From contig DAOVBJ010000065.1 of NCBI GenBank assembly GCA_030670615.1, forward strand, positions 1-5,860: DNA of 5,860 nt, given 5' to 3'. Shown in pieces: positions 5,854 through 5,860 of this stretch (position 1 is the first letter of the stretch; each line of letters opens with the position of its first letter). The DNA is from Candidatus Bathyarchaeota archaeon (lineage in GTDB: Archaea; Thermoproteota; Bathyarchaeia; RBG-16-48-13; GCA-020355125). Both the position numbers and the translations under genes were made by a program. The notes beneath the pieces are model-generated. The model saw nothing but the letters and a program-made list of their open reading frames with translations. It searched no databases and was not told where the DNA came from.

Positions 5854-5860
5854 ATGGTGG

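Larger units (their letters stand above)
5432..5860. other. AT-rich intergenic stretch without a recognisable gene
   Basis: Clearly more AT-rich than the genes, with frequent stops in all frames and no family-like protein on either strand. It holds the terminator-like hairpins (5474-5540) and AT-rich tracts such as TTAAAATTATTTTT at 5622-5635. It also holds an 11-bp tandem repeat array (5706-5738) and a very short ORF near the right edge. I see no tRNA, rRNA or CRISPR-like spacing. The layout fits a terminator region followed by the control region of a gene starting at or beyond the window end. Confidence 0.6.

Overview
The window reads as a branched-chain amino acid (leucine, possibly also isoleucine) biosynthesis operon followed by a separate nickel-pincer enzyme gene and an AT-rich non-coding stretch. 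All recognisable genes are on the + strand. The organism is most likely an archaeon, or less likely a deep-branching bacterium. The dehydratase is a two-subunit type with a short 163-residue small subunit, the dehydrogenase carries the VRENTEGLY-type motif, and the synthase resembles archaeal LeuA/CimA. Ribosome binding sites are of the GGAGG/GGTGA kind. I cannot place it further; an uncultured archaeal lineage would fit, but that is a guess.

Layout: bases 1-936 hold the 3' three quarters of leuC (its N-terminus lies outside the window). Two bases later comes leuD (939-1430). A leuB-type dehydrogenase follows (annotated from ATG 1455 to 2459), with a start that looks disturbed. After 11 bases comes a LeuA/CimA-type synthase (2471-3991). 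Gaps of 2 to 24 bases between these four genes indicate one transcript. The synthase condenses acetyl-CoA with a 2-oxo acid, LeuCD isomerises the product, and LeuB oxidatively decarboxylates it. Together they extend the 2-oxo acid by one carbon. Loop and active-site residues in LeuD and LeuB favour the hydrophobic substrates of leucine/isoleucine synthesis over the homoaconitate/homoisocitrate branch.

Bases 3992-4144 are a non-coding spacer with a weak hairpin plus T-run and a TATA-like box. They precede a complete LarA-family (DUF2088, lactate-racemase-like) gene whose active-site His/His/Lys/His set is intact. The best start for it is GTG 4145, not the upstream in-frame GTG at 4127. A hairpin followed by a T-run (5474-5494) probably ends this transcript.

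Bases 5432-5860 contain no recognisable gene. They hold the terminator, three tandem 11-bp repeats (5706-5738), and near the end a 21-codon ORF with a ribosome binding site whose stop directly abuts another ATG. I see no mobile element, CRISPR array, tRNA or rRNA. No defence or other accessory system is apparent; the points most worth checking are the leuB start, the exact substrate of the synthase, the LarA homologue beside a hydroxy-acid pathway, and the 11-bp repeat array.
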